Of a stretch of DNA of 64,000 bases, positions 54,328 through 62,850 are shown in pieces. The position numbers were made by a program, and so were the translations under genes. The stretch is from the NCBI GenBank assembly GCA_947165285.1, contig CAMUZS010000002.1:90302-154301 (forward strand). Direction: 5' to 3'. The notes beneath the pieces were generated by a model that was not told where the DNA came from, ran no database searches, and saw nothing but the letters and a program-made list of their open reading frames with translations. Numbering within the stretch: position 1 is the stretch's first letter; every line of letters begins with the position of its first letter. Origin of the DNA: an uncultured Mycoplasmatota bacterium. Lineage in GTDB: Bacteria; Bacillota_I; Bacilli_A; RF39; UBA660.

Positions 54328-54401
54328 TGGCAGGGGCACAAGGATTCGAACCCAGACGAACGGTTTTGGAGACCGTCATACTACCATTATATTATGCCCC
54401 T
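54328..54401 (-). tRNA. tRNA-Trp (CCA anticodon)
   Basis: A 74-base cloverleaf including an encoded 3' CCA. Acceptor arms AGGGGCA and TGCCCCT, discriminator G, anticodon stem ACGGT/ACCGT with loop CTCCAAA, so the anticodon is CCA reading UGG. The T arm has GGTTCGAATCC. A near-consensus promoter precedes it and a perfect terminator follows, so it is transcribed alone. A CCA rather than UCA anticodon agrees with TGA being a stop. Confidence 0.96.
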
Positions 54402-54419
54402 AAAAATAATAACAAAATT

Positions 54420-54448
54420 ATTATAATATAGATTATATTAAATTACAA
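54420..54448 (-). promoter_or_regulatory. Promoter of tRNA-Trp
   Basis: TTGTAA (54443-54448), 17-base spacer, TATAAT (54420-54425) on the minus strand, 18 bases before the tRNA. Confidence 0.75.
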
Positions 54449-54449
54449 T

Positions 54450-54474
54450 AAAAAAGATAGGATTTACCTATCTT
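54450..54474 (-). terminator. Terminator of clpB
   Basis: AAGATAGG (54454-54461) pairs with CCTATCTT (54467-54474), followed by TTTTTATTG on the minus strand. The hairpin lies over the clpB stop. Confidence 0.75.
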
Positions 54475-56561
54475 AAAACTATGTTATCATCAACAATATC
54501 TACAGTAACACTTTGTCCATATTTCATTTGTCCGTCTATAATTTTAGTTGCTAGTTTTGTTTCTAATTCTTTAGTAACTAGTCGTTTTAATGGTCGTGCT
54601 CCAAAAGCTTCATCGTATCCATTATCAACAAAATAATTTTTTGCATTTTCACTTAGATTAATTTTAATATTATTATCTTTTAATCTATCTTCAATATTAC
54701 AAATAATTTTTTGCAATATTTCATATAATACTTCTTTATTAAGTTTTTTAAATAAAATAATTTCATCAATTCTATTTAAAAACTCTGGTTTAAAATAATT
54801 ATGAAGTTCATTTAATACTAATGAATCATTTCCATCTAAAATATGCTCACTTCCAACATTTGATGTCATAATAATAATTGTATTTTTAAAATCAACTAAT
54901 CTACCATTAGAATCAGTAACTCTTCCATCATCAAGTATTTGAAGTAATAAATTTAATACGTCTGGATGAGCTTTTTCTATTTCATCAAATAAAACAATAC
55001 TATATGGATTTCTTCGTACTGCTTCAGTTAATTGTCCACCTTCTTCATACCCAACATAACCTGGGGCAGCACCTATTAATCTAGAAACACTATATTTTTC
55101 CATATACTCAGACATATCAATTCTAATCATATGACGTTCATCATCAAATAACTCATACGCAAGAGATCTCGCTACTTCAGTTTTCCCTACTCCAGTAGGT
55201 CCTAAGAATATAAATGAACCAATAGGTTTATTAGGATCTTTTATACCACTTCTAGATCTAATAATAGCATCACTTACTAACTGTAATGCTTCATCTTGAC
55301 CTTTTACTCTTTTAGTTAAATTATCTTTAAGATTTAACAACTTGTCTTTTTCACTACTTACAAGTTTAGCTATAGGAATATTAGTCCATTTACTAATAAC
55401 ACTTGCTATATCATCACTAGTAACATTATCCGATAATATTCTATCAGCATCGATACTTTTTAAATCCTCTAATTCTTTTTCTAAATTCGGTATTATTCCA
55501 TGTCGTAGTTTAGCAGCTTCTTCCAAATCATAATTTTTTTCTGCTTCATCCAAATCATATTTTGCCTTTTCAATCTCACTCTTTTTCTTTTTAATATCTT
55601 GATTTAAATTTTTTTCTTTTTGCCATATTTCATTTAATTCTTTTTCTTGATTTTTATATGTATTTAAATTATTTATTATTTCTTCTTTTCGTCTTAACGA
55701 TAATTCATCTTTTTCTTTTTTTATTGCTTCTTTTTCAATTTCAAGAGTCATTATCTTTCTTTGTAAATCATCAAGTTCTGTTGGTACACTATCCATTTGA
55801 ACTCTAATTGTTGCACATGCCTCATCTACTAAATCAATAGCTTTATCAGGTAAAAATCTATCAGTAATGTATCTATTAGATAATGTTGCAGCACTAATTA
55901 ATGCTTTATCTTGAATAGTTACACCATGATGAATTTCAAATCTTTCTTTTAAACCTCTTAGTATTGTAATAGTATCCTCAACAGTTGGTTCACTAACTAA
56001 TATTTTTTGAAAACGTCTTTCAAGAGCACCATCTTTTTCAATATATTCCCTATACTCTTTTAAAGTAGTTGCACCAATTACATGTATTTCACCACGAGCA
56101 AGCATTGGTTTTAAAATATTACCTGCATCCATAGCACCTTGTATTGCACCTGTTCCTACAATCATATGAATTTCATCAATAAACATAATAATATTGCCTT
56201 CACTTTTTTTAACTTCATCTAAAACACGTTCAAGTCTTTCTTCAAATTCACCACGATATTTTGCTCCAGCAACAAGTGAAGCCATATTTAATTCCCAAAC
56301 TACTTTATCTTTTAAAGATGTTGGAACATCACCTTTAACTATTCTTTGAGCTAAGCCTTCAACTATTGCAGTTTTACCCACTCCTGGTTCACCAATTAAA
56401 ACAGGATTATTCTTTGTTTTACGAGATAATATTTTTGTAATACTTCTTATCTCTTCATCTCTACCAATAACAGGATCAACTTTTCTTGACTTAACAGCTT
56501 CATTTATATTACGTCCGTATGCTTCTAAAACATTTTCAGGTATGTTATTTTCTTGATACAT
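54468..56561 (-). CDS. clpB: ClpB disaggregase lacking the N-terminal domain
   Basis: A 697-residue Hsp100 ATPase; typical ClpB is about 860. It starts where the linker before the first ATPase module would be ([20 protein letters not shown]), so the substrate-binding N domain is absent. AAA1 has GEPGVGKTA and FIDEIH, the arginine-finger region follows, an M-domain coiled coil occupies about 270-395, and AAA2 has [34 protein letters not shown]. Start ATG 56561 after GAGGTGAT. N-less ClpB forms arise by internal initiation in E. coli; here it is the only form encoded. A CIRCE operator precedes it. Confidence 0.95.
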   Translation of the reverse strand: MYQENNIPENVLEAYGRNINEAVKSRKVDPVIGRDEEIRSITKILSRKTKNNPVLIGEPGVGKTAIVEGLAQRIVKGDVPTSLKDKVVWELNMASLVAGAKYRGEFEERLERVLDEVKKSEGNIIMFIDEIHMIVGTGAIQGAMDAGNILKPMLARGEIHVIGATTLKEYREYIEKDGALERRFQKILVSEPTVEDTITILRGLKERFEIHHGVTIQDKALISAATLSNRYITDRFLPDKAIDLVDEACATIRVQMDSVPTELDDLQRKIMTLEIEKEAIKKEKDELSLRRKEEIINNLNTYKNQEKELNEIWQKEKNLNQDIKKKKSEIEKAKYDLDEAEKNYDLEEAAKLRHGIIPNLEKELEDLKSIDADRILSDNVTSDDIASVISKWTNIPIAKLVSSEKDKLLNLKDNLTKRVKGQDEALQLVSDAIIRSRSGIKDPNKPIGSFIFLGPTGVGKTEVARSLAYELFDDERHMIRIDMSEYMEKYSVSRLIGAAPGYVGYEEGGQLTEAVRRNPYSIVLFDEIEKAHPDVLNLLLQILDDGRVTDSNGRLVDFKNTIIIMTSNVGSEHILDGNDSLVLNELHNYFKPEFLNRIDEIILFKKLNKEVLYEILQKIICNIEDRLKDNNIKINLSENAKNYFVDNGYDEAFGARPLKRLVTKELETKLATKIIDGQMKYGQSVTVDIVDDNIVLR

Positions 56562-56581
56562 AATTATCACCTCGATATATA

Positions 56582-56609
56582 ATTATACACTAATTTTAGC
56601 ACTTGTCAA
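56582..56609 (-). promoter_or_regulatory. clpB promoter
   Basis: TTGACA (56604-56609), 16-base spacer, TATAAT (56582-56587) on the minus strand. The -35 lies inside the CIRCE spacer, so repressor binding would block RNA polymerase. Confidence 0.8.
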
Positions 56610-56622
56610 CATAGAGTGCTAA
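56596..56622 (-). promoter_or_regulatory. CIRCE operator (HrcA) upstream of clpB
   Basis: Inverted repeat TTAGCACTT-N9-GAGTGCTAA, one mismatch from the CIRCE consensus arm TTAGCACTC. HrcA repression of clpB is inferred from the site. No hrcA gene is in the window. Confidence 0.93.
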
Positions 56623-56633
56623 TAATTAATATT

Positions 56634-56661
56634 ATAAAAAGTATTAATTACTTAATACTTT
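56634..56661 (-). terminator. Terminator of the membrane-anchored protein gene
   Basis: AAAGTATTAA (56638-56647) pairs with TTAATACTTT (56652-56661), T-rich on the minus strand. Confidence 0.7.
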
Positions 56662-57580
56662 CTAAATATCCATTATTAAACACATAACTCACAGTAGTAA
56701 GCTTCTTTTTATATTGTGACATTTTATCACCATCTTTATATTCACTTACTTCTTTATTAGTTTTAACATTATATAATTTTTTATCCTTAAAATATCCTTC
56801 AACAGTAGAAATAATTATTTTACCATCTTCTTCGTTAATAGAAGTTATTTCTTTTTCTATATTAGTACTATCTGTTGATAATTCATTACTTATAAACATC
56901 TTTTTACTATCCAAGTATTTATAGGTAATACCATTATATTTAAAAGTCTTATAAACTAATTTATCATTAAATAGTTTTGAATAAGAATTGCCTAAATCAT
57001 CTACATCAAAATAACTTGATGTATCATCATTTATAATACTTTCCTTATTTAAGGCTTTATATGCAATATATTCTTTTAATTCAATAGATAAATTACCTGA
57101 ATAAAAATCATTAATATAATTACATTTAACATCTATATTAATATTATCTAATAGATAAGAATATTTATCTTTAAGTTCTTGAAATCTATTTTCTTTTTCA
57201 ATTTCTTCTTTTTTTTCTTCTACTTGATTTATATTATTTTCAGGCTTTTTAATTTCCTCTTTATTTTCAATTTTATTCTTATCAAAATATCCATCATTAT
57301 ATAAATAATATACTCCATACACTATTCCGCTTAATGAAATAAGTAATAATATAAATAATATAAATACTATAATATTTTTATCTCTTAATTGTTTTTTATA
57401 AAATCTAACACGATCAGATGCAGCTTCTTTTTCTACTCTTTCTCTTGCATATTTTTCTATTTCTGATTTATATTCATTTATATTAATACCTTTATTAATC
57501 TTTTCTTTTATGTACTCGTCTATTTCTTTTTTGTAATCATTAATATTAGTATTTACTTCTTTATCGTTTTTTACTGCCAT
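56648..57580 (-). CDS. Membrane-anchored protein of unknown function
   Basis: A 310-residue protein. Residues 1-70 are charged helical (KKEIDEYIKEKINKGININE), a membrane segment lies at about 70-95 (IIVFILFILLLISLSGIVY), residues about 100-135 are an Asn/Glu/Lys-rich linker, and the remaining 175 residues form an extracytoplasmic domain with no cysteine pair and no motif I know. Located upstream of clpB, divergent from the 57697 gene. Confidence 0.6.
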   Translation of the reverse strand: MAVKNDKEVNTNINDYKKEIDEYIKEKINKGININEYKSEIEKYARERVEKEAASDRVRFYKKQLRDKNIIVFILFILLLISLSGIVYGVYYLYNDGYFDKNKIENKEEIKKPENNINQVEEKKEEIEKENRFQELKDKYSYLLDNINIDVKCNYINDFYSGNLSIELKEYIAYKALNKESIINDDTSSYFDVDDLGNSYSKLFNDKLVYKTFKYNGITYKYLDSKKMFISNELSTDSTNIEKEITSINEEDGKIIISTVEGYFKDKKLYNVKTNKEVSEYKDGDKMSQYKKKLTTVSYVFNNGYLESIK

Positions 57581-57696
57581 AGTATATTCCTCCTTATTAC
57601 TATGCCAATCCCTTCTTACTATTTAATTATATCATAATTTAAATATTTATAAAACAATAAATATATGATATATTTTATATAATAAAGGGTGATAAA

Positions 57697-58314
57697 ATGA
57701 ATAATGAAATTAATAATTCTAATAAACTTAGTGATGAAGAAAAACAAAATGTTCTAAATAACTTTAAAGCAAATGAAGTTGATAATACATATAAACCAAA
57801 AGATGAATCAACTAAAGCGGTATTTCTTGCAATTATTATAATTATATTAATAATCGGAGGTGTAATTTTAGCTTTTAAATTTGGATTTAATTCTAAAAAA
57901 GACTATAATGGCGAAGTATTAGACTCAGTTGCAGAAAATGCTTTAAGTTATAATAAGGTAATTATTAACTACTTAAATAAATATGATTATAAAGAAAAGG
58001 AAAACAATAAAGATAAATATTATGTAAAAGACAGATATTATGATTTTGTAAAAACTCCAGAATATGGAAGATGTTTTTTACAAGAAAATACTATCGAAGA
58101 TGGTACATCTAATTCAATGGATTGTACAAATTTTATTAAAGATATAGAAAACAATTATTGTAGAGTAGCAAAATGTTCTATACCAGTTAAATATGATATT
58201 AAATTTAAATATATAGAAAATAAATCTTCAATCGAAGATGGAACTTTATTAATATATGATGATATTGAATGTACTTTCAAAAACCAAAAATATACTTGTG
58301 CATATAAAAAATAG
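57697..58314 (+). CDS. Membrane-anchored protein with extracytoplasmic Cys-rich domain
   Basis: A 205-residue protein: cytoplasmic N-tail (1-40), membrane segment about 41-64 (VFLAIIIIILIIGGVILAFK), then an extracytoplasmic domain with about six cysteines (GRCFLQ, MDCTN, NYCRVAKCS, IECTF, YTCAY) likely forming disulphides. Divergent from the similarly built 56648 gene, and convergent with htpG. Not recognised. Confidence 0.6.
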   Translation: MNNEINNSNKLSDEEKQNVLNNFKANEVDNTYKPKDESTKAVFLAIIIIILIIGGVILAFKFGFNSKKDYNGEVLDSVAENALSYNKVIINYLNKYDYKEKENNKDKYYVKDRYYDFVKTPEYGRCFLQENTIEDGTSNSMDCTNFIKDIENNYCRVAKCSIPVKYDIKFKYIENKSSIEDGTLLIYDDIECTFKNQKYTCAYKK

Positions 58315-58332
58315 GAATTATTCCTATTTTTT
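58307..58332. terminator. Bidirectional terminator between the membrane gene and htpG
   Basis: AAAAATAGGAA (58307-58317) and TTCCTATTTTT (58321-58331); serves both convergent genes. Confidence 0.75.
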
Positions 58333-60202
58333 ATTTTGCCATAATATCCGCAATTAAATTAGATATTTCTGTTGGATTTTCAATAGATAATCCCTCAATT
58401 AATAAACTTTGAGCATATAATACTTTTGCATAATTTTTTAAAGCATCTTTATCTTTTTTATATAATGATTCTAATTTTTTAACAATACCATGATTTTCAT
58501 TAATTTCAAGAATTTTTTCTGCTTTAATATTTTGATCATTTGGTATTGCATTCATTGCTTTTTCCATTTCAACACTTACTGGTCCAATTGTTGATAAACA
58601 AACAGGATGATTTTTCAATTTATTTGTAAATCTAATTTCCTTAACTTCAGGAATAGCTTCTTTCATTAAATCAAACATTTTCTTACTGTCATCATTTTTC
58701 TTCTTTAATTCTTCTTTTTCTTCTTCACTATCTAAATCTATATCTTGATCACAAACATTTTTAAGTTCTAAATCATTATATTTATTTAACATTTTAATAG
58801 CAAATTCATCAACATAATCAGTACAATATAGTACTTCATATCCTTTATTTTTAACAGCATCTACTTGTGGAATTAAATCAACTTTATCAACACTTTCTCC
58901 ACATGCATAATAAATAACTTTTTGATCTTTTTTAACTCGATCGGAATATTCCTTTAAAGTAATTAATTTTTTATCATTTGAAGAATAAAACATAATTAAA
59001 TCTTTTAGTTTATCTTTATTCATTCCATAATCAGCATATACTCCAAATTTAATTTGCATACCAAATGCAGTAAAGAATTTAATATAATCTTCTCTTTTAT
59101 TATCTCTTAAATCTTCAAGTTCTTTTAGTATTTTATTTTCAATTGATTTAGCAATAGTTGCAAGAATTCTATTTTGTTGAATAGTTTCTCTTGAAATATT
59201 TAAAGGAAGATCTGGTGAGTCTACAACACCTTTTATAAAACTTAAATAATCAGGTATTAAATCTGGACATTTTTCCATTATTAATACTCCATTAGAATAT
59301 AATTGTAATCCTTTTTCATATTCCTTTGTATAATAATCATATGACGCGTGTGATGGAATAAATAGTAGAGAATTATATTCAATAGTTCCTTCAGCACTTG
59401 TATGAATTCTACTTATAGGTGTTTCGTAATCAAAAAACTTATCAGAATAAAAAGTATTATATTCTTCATCTTTAATATCTTTTTTATTTCTCTTCCATAA
59501 AGGAATTAAATCATTTATAACTTCTTCATGAGTTACAGTTTCATATTCATCTTTTGATCCTTCTTTTAAATGAGAATGTGTTACATCCATCTTAATTGGA
59601 TAAGTAATATAATTACTATATTTTTTAATTAATGATTGTATCTCATAATCTTCAAGATATTTTTCATAATCTTCGCCATCTTTAATAGTTAAAATTATAT
59701 CAGTACCATAATCATCTCTAGATGATTTTTCAATACTATATCCATCAATTCCCTCACTTACCCATGAATATGCATCATCACTTCCATAAGATTTTGATAT
59801 AACTTCAACTTTAGATGCCACCATAAATGCAGAATAAAAACCTACACCAAATTGACCAATTATATCTATATCTTTTTTATGTTCATTATTTTCTTTAAAA
59901 TCAAGTGAACCTGATTTAGCAATAGTACCTAAATTATTCTCTAGTTCATCTTTAGACATACCAATTCCATTATCAGATATAATTAATTTTTTATTATCTT
60001 TATCAACCTTAACTAGAATTTCTAATTTTTTAGGATCTATCTTTAACTTCTTATTTGTTAAAGATTCATAATGTAGTTTATCTAAAGCATCACTTGCATT
60101 AGAAATAATCTCTCTTAAAAATATTTCTTTATTAGTATAAATTGAATTAATCATTAAATCCATTAACTTTTTAGATTCAGCCTTAAATTCTTTTTTCTTC
60201 AT
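58331..60202 (-). CDS. htpG: Chaperone HtpG (Hsp90)
   Basis: A 623-residue Hsp90 dimer chaperone. The GHKL ATPase motifs are FLREIISNASDALDKL (N-box), LIISDNGIGMSKDEL (G1) and IGQFGVGFYSAFMV; the middle domain has GVVDSPDLPLNISRE with the catalytic Arg region. Normal length. SD AGGAG precedes the ATG. Its promoter overlaps a CIRCE operator. HtpG under CIRCE is not usual in Bacillus, where htpG is HrcA-independent. Confidence 0.96.
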   Translation of the reverse strand: MKKKEFKAESKKLMDLMINSIYTNKEIFLREIISNASDALDKLHYESLTNKKLKIDPKKLEILVKVDKDNKKLIISDNGIGMSKDELENNLGTIAKSGSLDFKENNEHKKDIDIIGQFGVGFYSAFMVASKVEVISKSYGSDDAYSWVSEGIDGYSIEKSSRDDYGTDIILTIKDGEDYEKYLEDYEIQSLIKKYSNYITYPIKMDVTHSHLKEGSKDEYETVTHEEVINDLIPLWKRNKKDIKDEEYNTFYSDKFFDYETPISRIHTSAEGTIEYNSLLFIPSHASYDYYTKEYEKGLQLYSNGVLIMEKCPDLIPDYLSFIKGVVDSPDLPLNISRETIQQNRILATIAKSIENKILKELEDLRDNKREDYIKFFTAFGMQIKFGVYADYGMNKDKLKDLIMFYSSNDKKLITLKEYSDRVKKDQKVIYYACGESVDKVDLIPQVDAVKNKGYEVLYCTDYVDEFAIKMLNKYNDLELKNVCDQDIDLDSEEEKEELKKKNDDSKKMFDLMKEAIPEVKEIRFTNKLKNHPVCLSTIGPVSVEMEKAMNAIPNDQNIKAEKILEINENHGIVKKLESLYKKDKDALKNYAKVLYAQSLLIEGLSIENPTEISNLIADIMAK

Positions 60203-60218
60203 AAAAATATATCTCCTT

Positions 60219-60243
60219 TTAGCACAATAATTTTTAATGCTAA
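60219..60243 (-). promoter_or_regulatory. Second inverted repeat in the htpG 5' leader
   Basis: TTAGCA (60219-60224) and TGCTAA (60238-60243) with a 13-base spacer. The arms are the core of CIRCE, but CIRCE has 15 bases between these cores. By the mapped promoter it lies at the very start of the htpG transcript, next to the AGGAG site; it may be an altered operator or a 5' hairpin. Confidence 0.5.
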
Positions 60244-60247
60244 AAAT

Positions 60248-60276
60248 AATATAATACTAAAAATAGCACTTGTCAA
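60248..60276 (-). promoter_or_regulatory. htpG promoter
   Basis: TTGACA (60271-60276), 17-base spacer, TATATT (60248-60253) on the minus strand; the -35 lies in the CIRCE centre as in the clpB promoter. Confidence 0.8.
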
Positions 60277-60289
60277 GTTTAAGTGCTAA
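60263..60289 (-). promoter_or_regulatory. CIRCE operator upstream of htpG
   Basis: Inverted repeat ATAGCACTT-N9-AAGTGCTAA (plus-strand reading), with a central CTTGACAAG on the minus strand. Close to CIRCE (TTAGCACTC-N9-GAGTGCTAA). It also sits about 75 bases upstream of the divergent holin gene. Confidence 0.88.
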
Positions 60290-60362
60290 TAATAATATAG
60301 ACAATTTAACTAATCAAAATATAATAAAGATCATAGTATATATCAAGATAAGGAACATGTAT

Positions 60363-60722
60363 ATGAATAATATTAATTTAACATTTTTATTTGGAAAAAT
60401 GGATATACTTTTCAAAATTTTTTTAATATTTATTATTATAGATTATGCAACCGGTGTATGTAAATCAATATACCAAAAGAAACTAAATAGTCAAATAGGT
60501 GCTAAAGGTATTGTTAAAAAAATAGGATATTTACTATTAATAGTAGTAGCACAACTAATTGATACATTATATGGAACAGAATTAAATATTAGAAACATGC
60601 TCTTATATATGTTTATAACAAATGAAGTTATATCTATTTTAGAAAATACTACATCTATTGGAATATCCATTCCAATAAACATTAAAGAAAAAATAATAAA
60701 TGGAGGTGATAAATATAAGTAA
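60363..60722 (+). CDS. Phage-type holin family protein
   Basis: A 119-residue protein with three membrane segments and the holin-4 (TcdE/Phi-type) signature FIIIDYATGVCKSIYQKKLN followed by GAKGIVKKIGYLLLIVVAQL. Holins pass lytic enzymes across the membrane. Start at the ATG at 60363, after AAGGA (eight-base spacing); a longer frame would begin within the CIRCE element. Coupled to an M23-LysM gene. Likely a domesticated phage lysis function or a toxin-type secretion holin. Confidence 0.75.
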   Translation: MNNINLTFLFGKMDILFKIFLIFIIIDYATGVCKSIYQKKLNSQIGAKGIVKKIGYLLLIVVAQLIDTLYGTELNIRNMLLYMFITNEVISILENTTSIGISIPINIKEKIINGGDKYK

Positions 60723-61257
60723 AATTAGTGACCTAACTTTTCATAATGCTAGTCATTACATAACACAAAAATTTTCAAAAAAACATGATGGAGTAGATTA
60801 TGGAACTAATCTAAAAAAAATACCTATATATCCAATCGAAGATGGTATAGTTACTAAAGTATTTAAAGATTCATATGGAGCTAAAATAGTAAAAGTATAT
60901 TATCCAAGGATAGATATGACATTTACATATGGTCATCTAGATAAAATATATGTAAAAAAAGATGAAAAAGTAAATAATAATACAAAATTAGGATTAACAG
61001 GTAAAACTGGACTTGCTACAGGAATACATTTACATCTATCTATATATGATAATAAATTAAAAAAATATATAGATCCAGAAGAGTATTCATTAATATATAA
61101 TAAAGAACCAATAATATACATAGTTAAAAAAGGTGATAACCTAACTAAAATTGCAAAAAAATATAATACTACCTGGCAAAATATTTATAATAAAAATAAA
61201 GATATTATAGGACCTAATCCAAATCTAATATATCCAGGTCAAAAGCTTTATATATAA
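60700..61257 (+). CDS. M23 endopeptidase with LysM (endolysin-like)
   Basis: A 185-residue protein with M23 metallopeptidase (ligands in KHDGVDYGT, YGHLDK, ATGIHLHLSIYD) and a C-terminal LysM domain (IVKKGDNLTKIAKKYNTTW, residues about 140-185) binding glycan. There is no signal peptide. The only ATG (60700) lacks a ribosome binding site; GGAGG (60702-60706) would favour initiation at the ATA at 60715, which is rare, so the start is unsure. It overlaps the holin gene, an endolysin-holin layout. Confidence 0.85.
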   Translation: MEVINISKISDLTFHNASHYITQKFSKKHDGVDYGTNLKKIPIYPIEDGIVTKVFKDSYGAKIVKVYYPRIDMTFTYGHLDKIYVKKDEKVNNNTKLGLTGKTGLATGIHLHLSIYDNKLKKYIDPEEYSLIYNKEPIIYIVKKGDNLTKIAKKYNTTWQNIYNKNKDIIGPNPNLIYPGQKLYI

Positions 61258-61298
61258 ATATCCTTATCAAACATATTAATTCATCCTTTATACTTTAA

Positions 61299-61324
61299 AA
61301 ACCACTTATAAAAGTGGTTTATTT
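61299..61324. terminator. Bidirectional terminator between the M23-LysM gene and rfbC
   Basis: AAACCACTT (61299-61307) and AAGTGGTTT (61312-61320), four-base loop. Serves rfbC on the minus strand and perhaps the M23-LysM gene on the plus strand. Confidence 0.65.
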
Positions 61325-61900
61325 ATTTCTTTTAAATAAAGTTTTTGTTTTAACTAATCTTTCTCTATTAATATCTTTTTCTGATAAATTAGGATTAACT
61401 ATATCATATTCTTTAAACATCATGTCCCACATAATACCAATTGCTGGATCATTAAAAGGTATTCCTCCTTCCAAAGATGGAGCAAAATCATTATCTACAA
61501 AATATTGAAAAATAGTATCATCTTCTAAAGATAAAAATCCATGGGCAAATCCACGAGGCACAAATAATTGTTTATTATTATTTGGAGTTAATAATATAGA
61601 AGTCCACTCACAATAAGTTGGTGAATCAGATCTTAAATCAACTACAACATCTAATGCACTTCCACGAATTACTTCAACAATCTTTGCTTGGCACTTAGGA
61701 TCATATTGATAATGAAGTCCCCTTAATACACCTTTAGCACTTTTACTACGACTAATTTGAACTATACCTTCAAAACCTAATTCATCTAAATTTTCCTTCA
61801 AAAATACTGGTGAAAAATATCCTCTTTCATCACCATATCTATCTGGTTCTAATACATAACAATCTAATAAATTAGTATTAGATTTTTTTACCTGTTTCAT
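61319..61900 (-). CDS. rfbC: dTDP-4-dehydrorhamnose 3,5-epimerase
   Basis: A 193-residue RmlC cupin that makes dTDP-4-dehydro-L-rhamnose. The active-site His is in GVLRGLHYQYDPKCQAK, and VPRGFAHGFLSLEDDT is the second strand motif; GDERGYFSPVF is the N-terminal signature. Normal length. rfbA, rfbB and rfbD are not adjacent. Suggests rhamnose or a related 6-deoxy sugar in a surface glycan. Confidence 0.95.
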   Translation of the reverse strand: MKQVKKSNTNLLDCYVLEPDRYGDERGYFSPVFLKENLDELGFEGIVQISRSKSAKGVLRGLHYQYDPKCQAKIVEVIRGSALDVVVDLRSDSPTYCEWTSILLTPNNNKQLFVPRGFAHGFLSLEDDTIFQYFVDNDFAPSLEGGIPFNDPAIGIMWDMMFKEYDIVNPNLSEKDINRERLVKTKTLFKRNK

Positions 61901-61961
61901 AAAATTATCACTCCCTATAATTAAAGTATAACAATAAATTTATGATTTTACAAATCATTTA

Positions 61962-61990
61962 TTGACATTTATTAATAAAACTACTAGAAT
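61962..61990 (+). promoter_or_regulatory. Promoter of the deacetylase gene
   Basis: TTGACA (61962-61967), 17-base spacer, TAGAAT (61985-61990), 18 bases before the ATG; the leader would be about 11 bases. Confidence 0.7.
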
Positions 61991-62007
61991 AAACAATTGT
62001 GATAAAA

Positions 62008-62826
62008 ATGAGAAAAAATAAGATTTTGAATATTATTTTAATTTGTATAGCATTATTATTAATATCTATATTAATATTCCATCAAAAAGATAATAAATTG
62101 TATAATTATTCAAATCAAATTATAGAAGATGAAATAACAGAAGAAGATTATTTTAAATCAATAAAAGAACTAGAAGATAAGATTTTAAATAATGAATCAG
62201 ATAAAAAAATAGCATACCTTACATTTGATGATGGACCATATTATAATACATATAAAGTACTTGATATATTGGATAAATATAATGTTAAAGCAACATTTTT
62301 TACAACTAGTATTAACGGAGAAAAATGTTATGACAAAAGAAGTCAAAATTGTCTTTTACTTTATCAAGAATATTATAAAAGAGGTCATACAATAGCAAAT
62401 CATACATATACTCATTCTATTTGGAGGGGACTATATAAAAGTTCAAATTCGTTTATTGATGCAGTTTTAAAACAAGAAGAACATGTTAAAAATTATGCTG
62501 ATGGATATAAAACAAATATTGTAAGATTTCCTGGAGGATCAAATAGTGCTGGAAAATTAAAAAATGAAATAATTCAAAAATTAAGACAAAATGGATATGG
62601 ATGGATTGATTGGACTGCATATGATGGAGATGGTGGAAAACTAAAAAATAAGAAACAAGCATGGAAAAACTTTACATCAACAATAGATCAAAATATAGAA
62701 GTAATACTCTTACATGATTATAATTCTATTACTACAAATTTATTACCCGATATTATAGAGTATTTAAAAAATAATGGTTATGAATTATATCCACTCTTTT
62801 ATGAAAGTAATATGGTAAATAAATAA
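62008..62826 (+). CDS. Polysaccharide (peptidoglycan) deacetylase
   Basis: A 272-residue NodB-domain protein: membrane anchor at about 6-24 (ILNIILICIALLLISILIF), then a NodB fold at about 65-265 with the first motif IAYLTFDDGPYYNT (catalytic Asp), ANHTYTHSIWRG (HxxxH), RFPGGSNSAG, and LLHDYN. It removes N-acetyl groups from GlcNAc or MurNAc of the wall; the substrate is inferred. ATG at 62008 chosen over a GTG three codons earlier. Confidence 0.92.
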   Translation: MRKNKILNIILICIALLLISILIFHQKDNKLYNYSNQIIEDEITEEDYFKSIKELEDKILNNESDKKIAYLTFDDGPYYNTYKVLDILDKYNVKATFFTTSINGEKCYDKRSQNCLLLYQEYYKRGHTIANHTYTHSIWRGLYKSSNSFIDAVLKQEEHVKNYADGYKTNIVRFPGGSNSAGKLKNEIIQKLRQNGYGWIDWTAYDGDGGKLKNKKQAWKNFTSTIDQNIEVILLHDYNSITTNLLPDIIEYLKNNGYELYPLFYESNMVNK

Positions 62827-62850
62827 GAGCTACGATGTAACTCTTTTTTT
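62826..62850 (+). terminator. Terminator of the deacetylase gene
   Basis: AGAGCTAC (62826-62833) pairs with GTAACTCT (62837-62844) with one mismatch, then T7 on the plus strand. Confidence 0.6.

Noticed and set aside
60241-60265. A third inverted repeat near htpG
   Set aside because: The A/T-only pairing here is expected by chance in this composition.
60270-60362. Upstream extension of the holin gene
   Set aside because: It would begin inside the CIRCE operator and has no RBS; the ATG at 60363 has AAGGA at good spacing.
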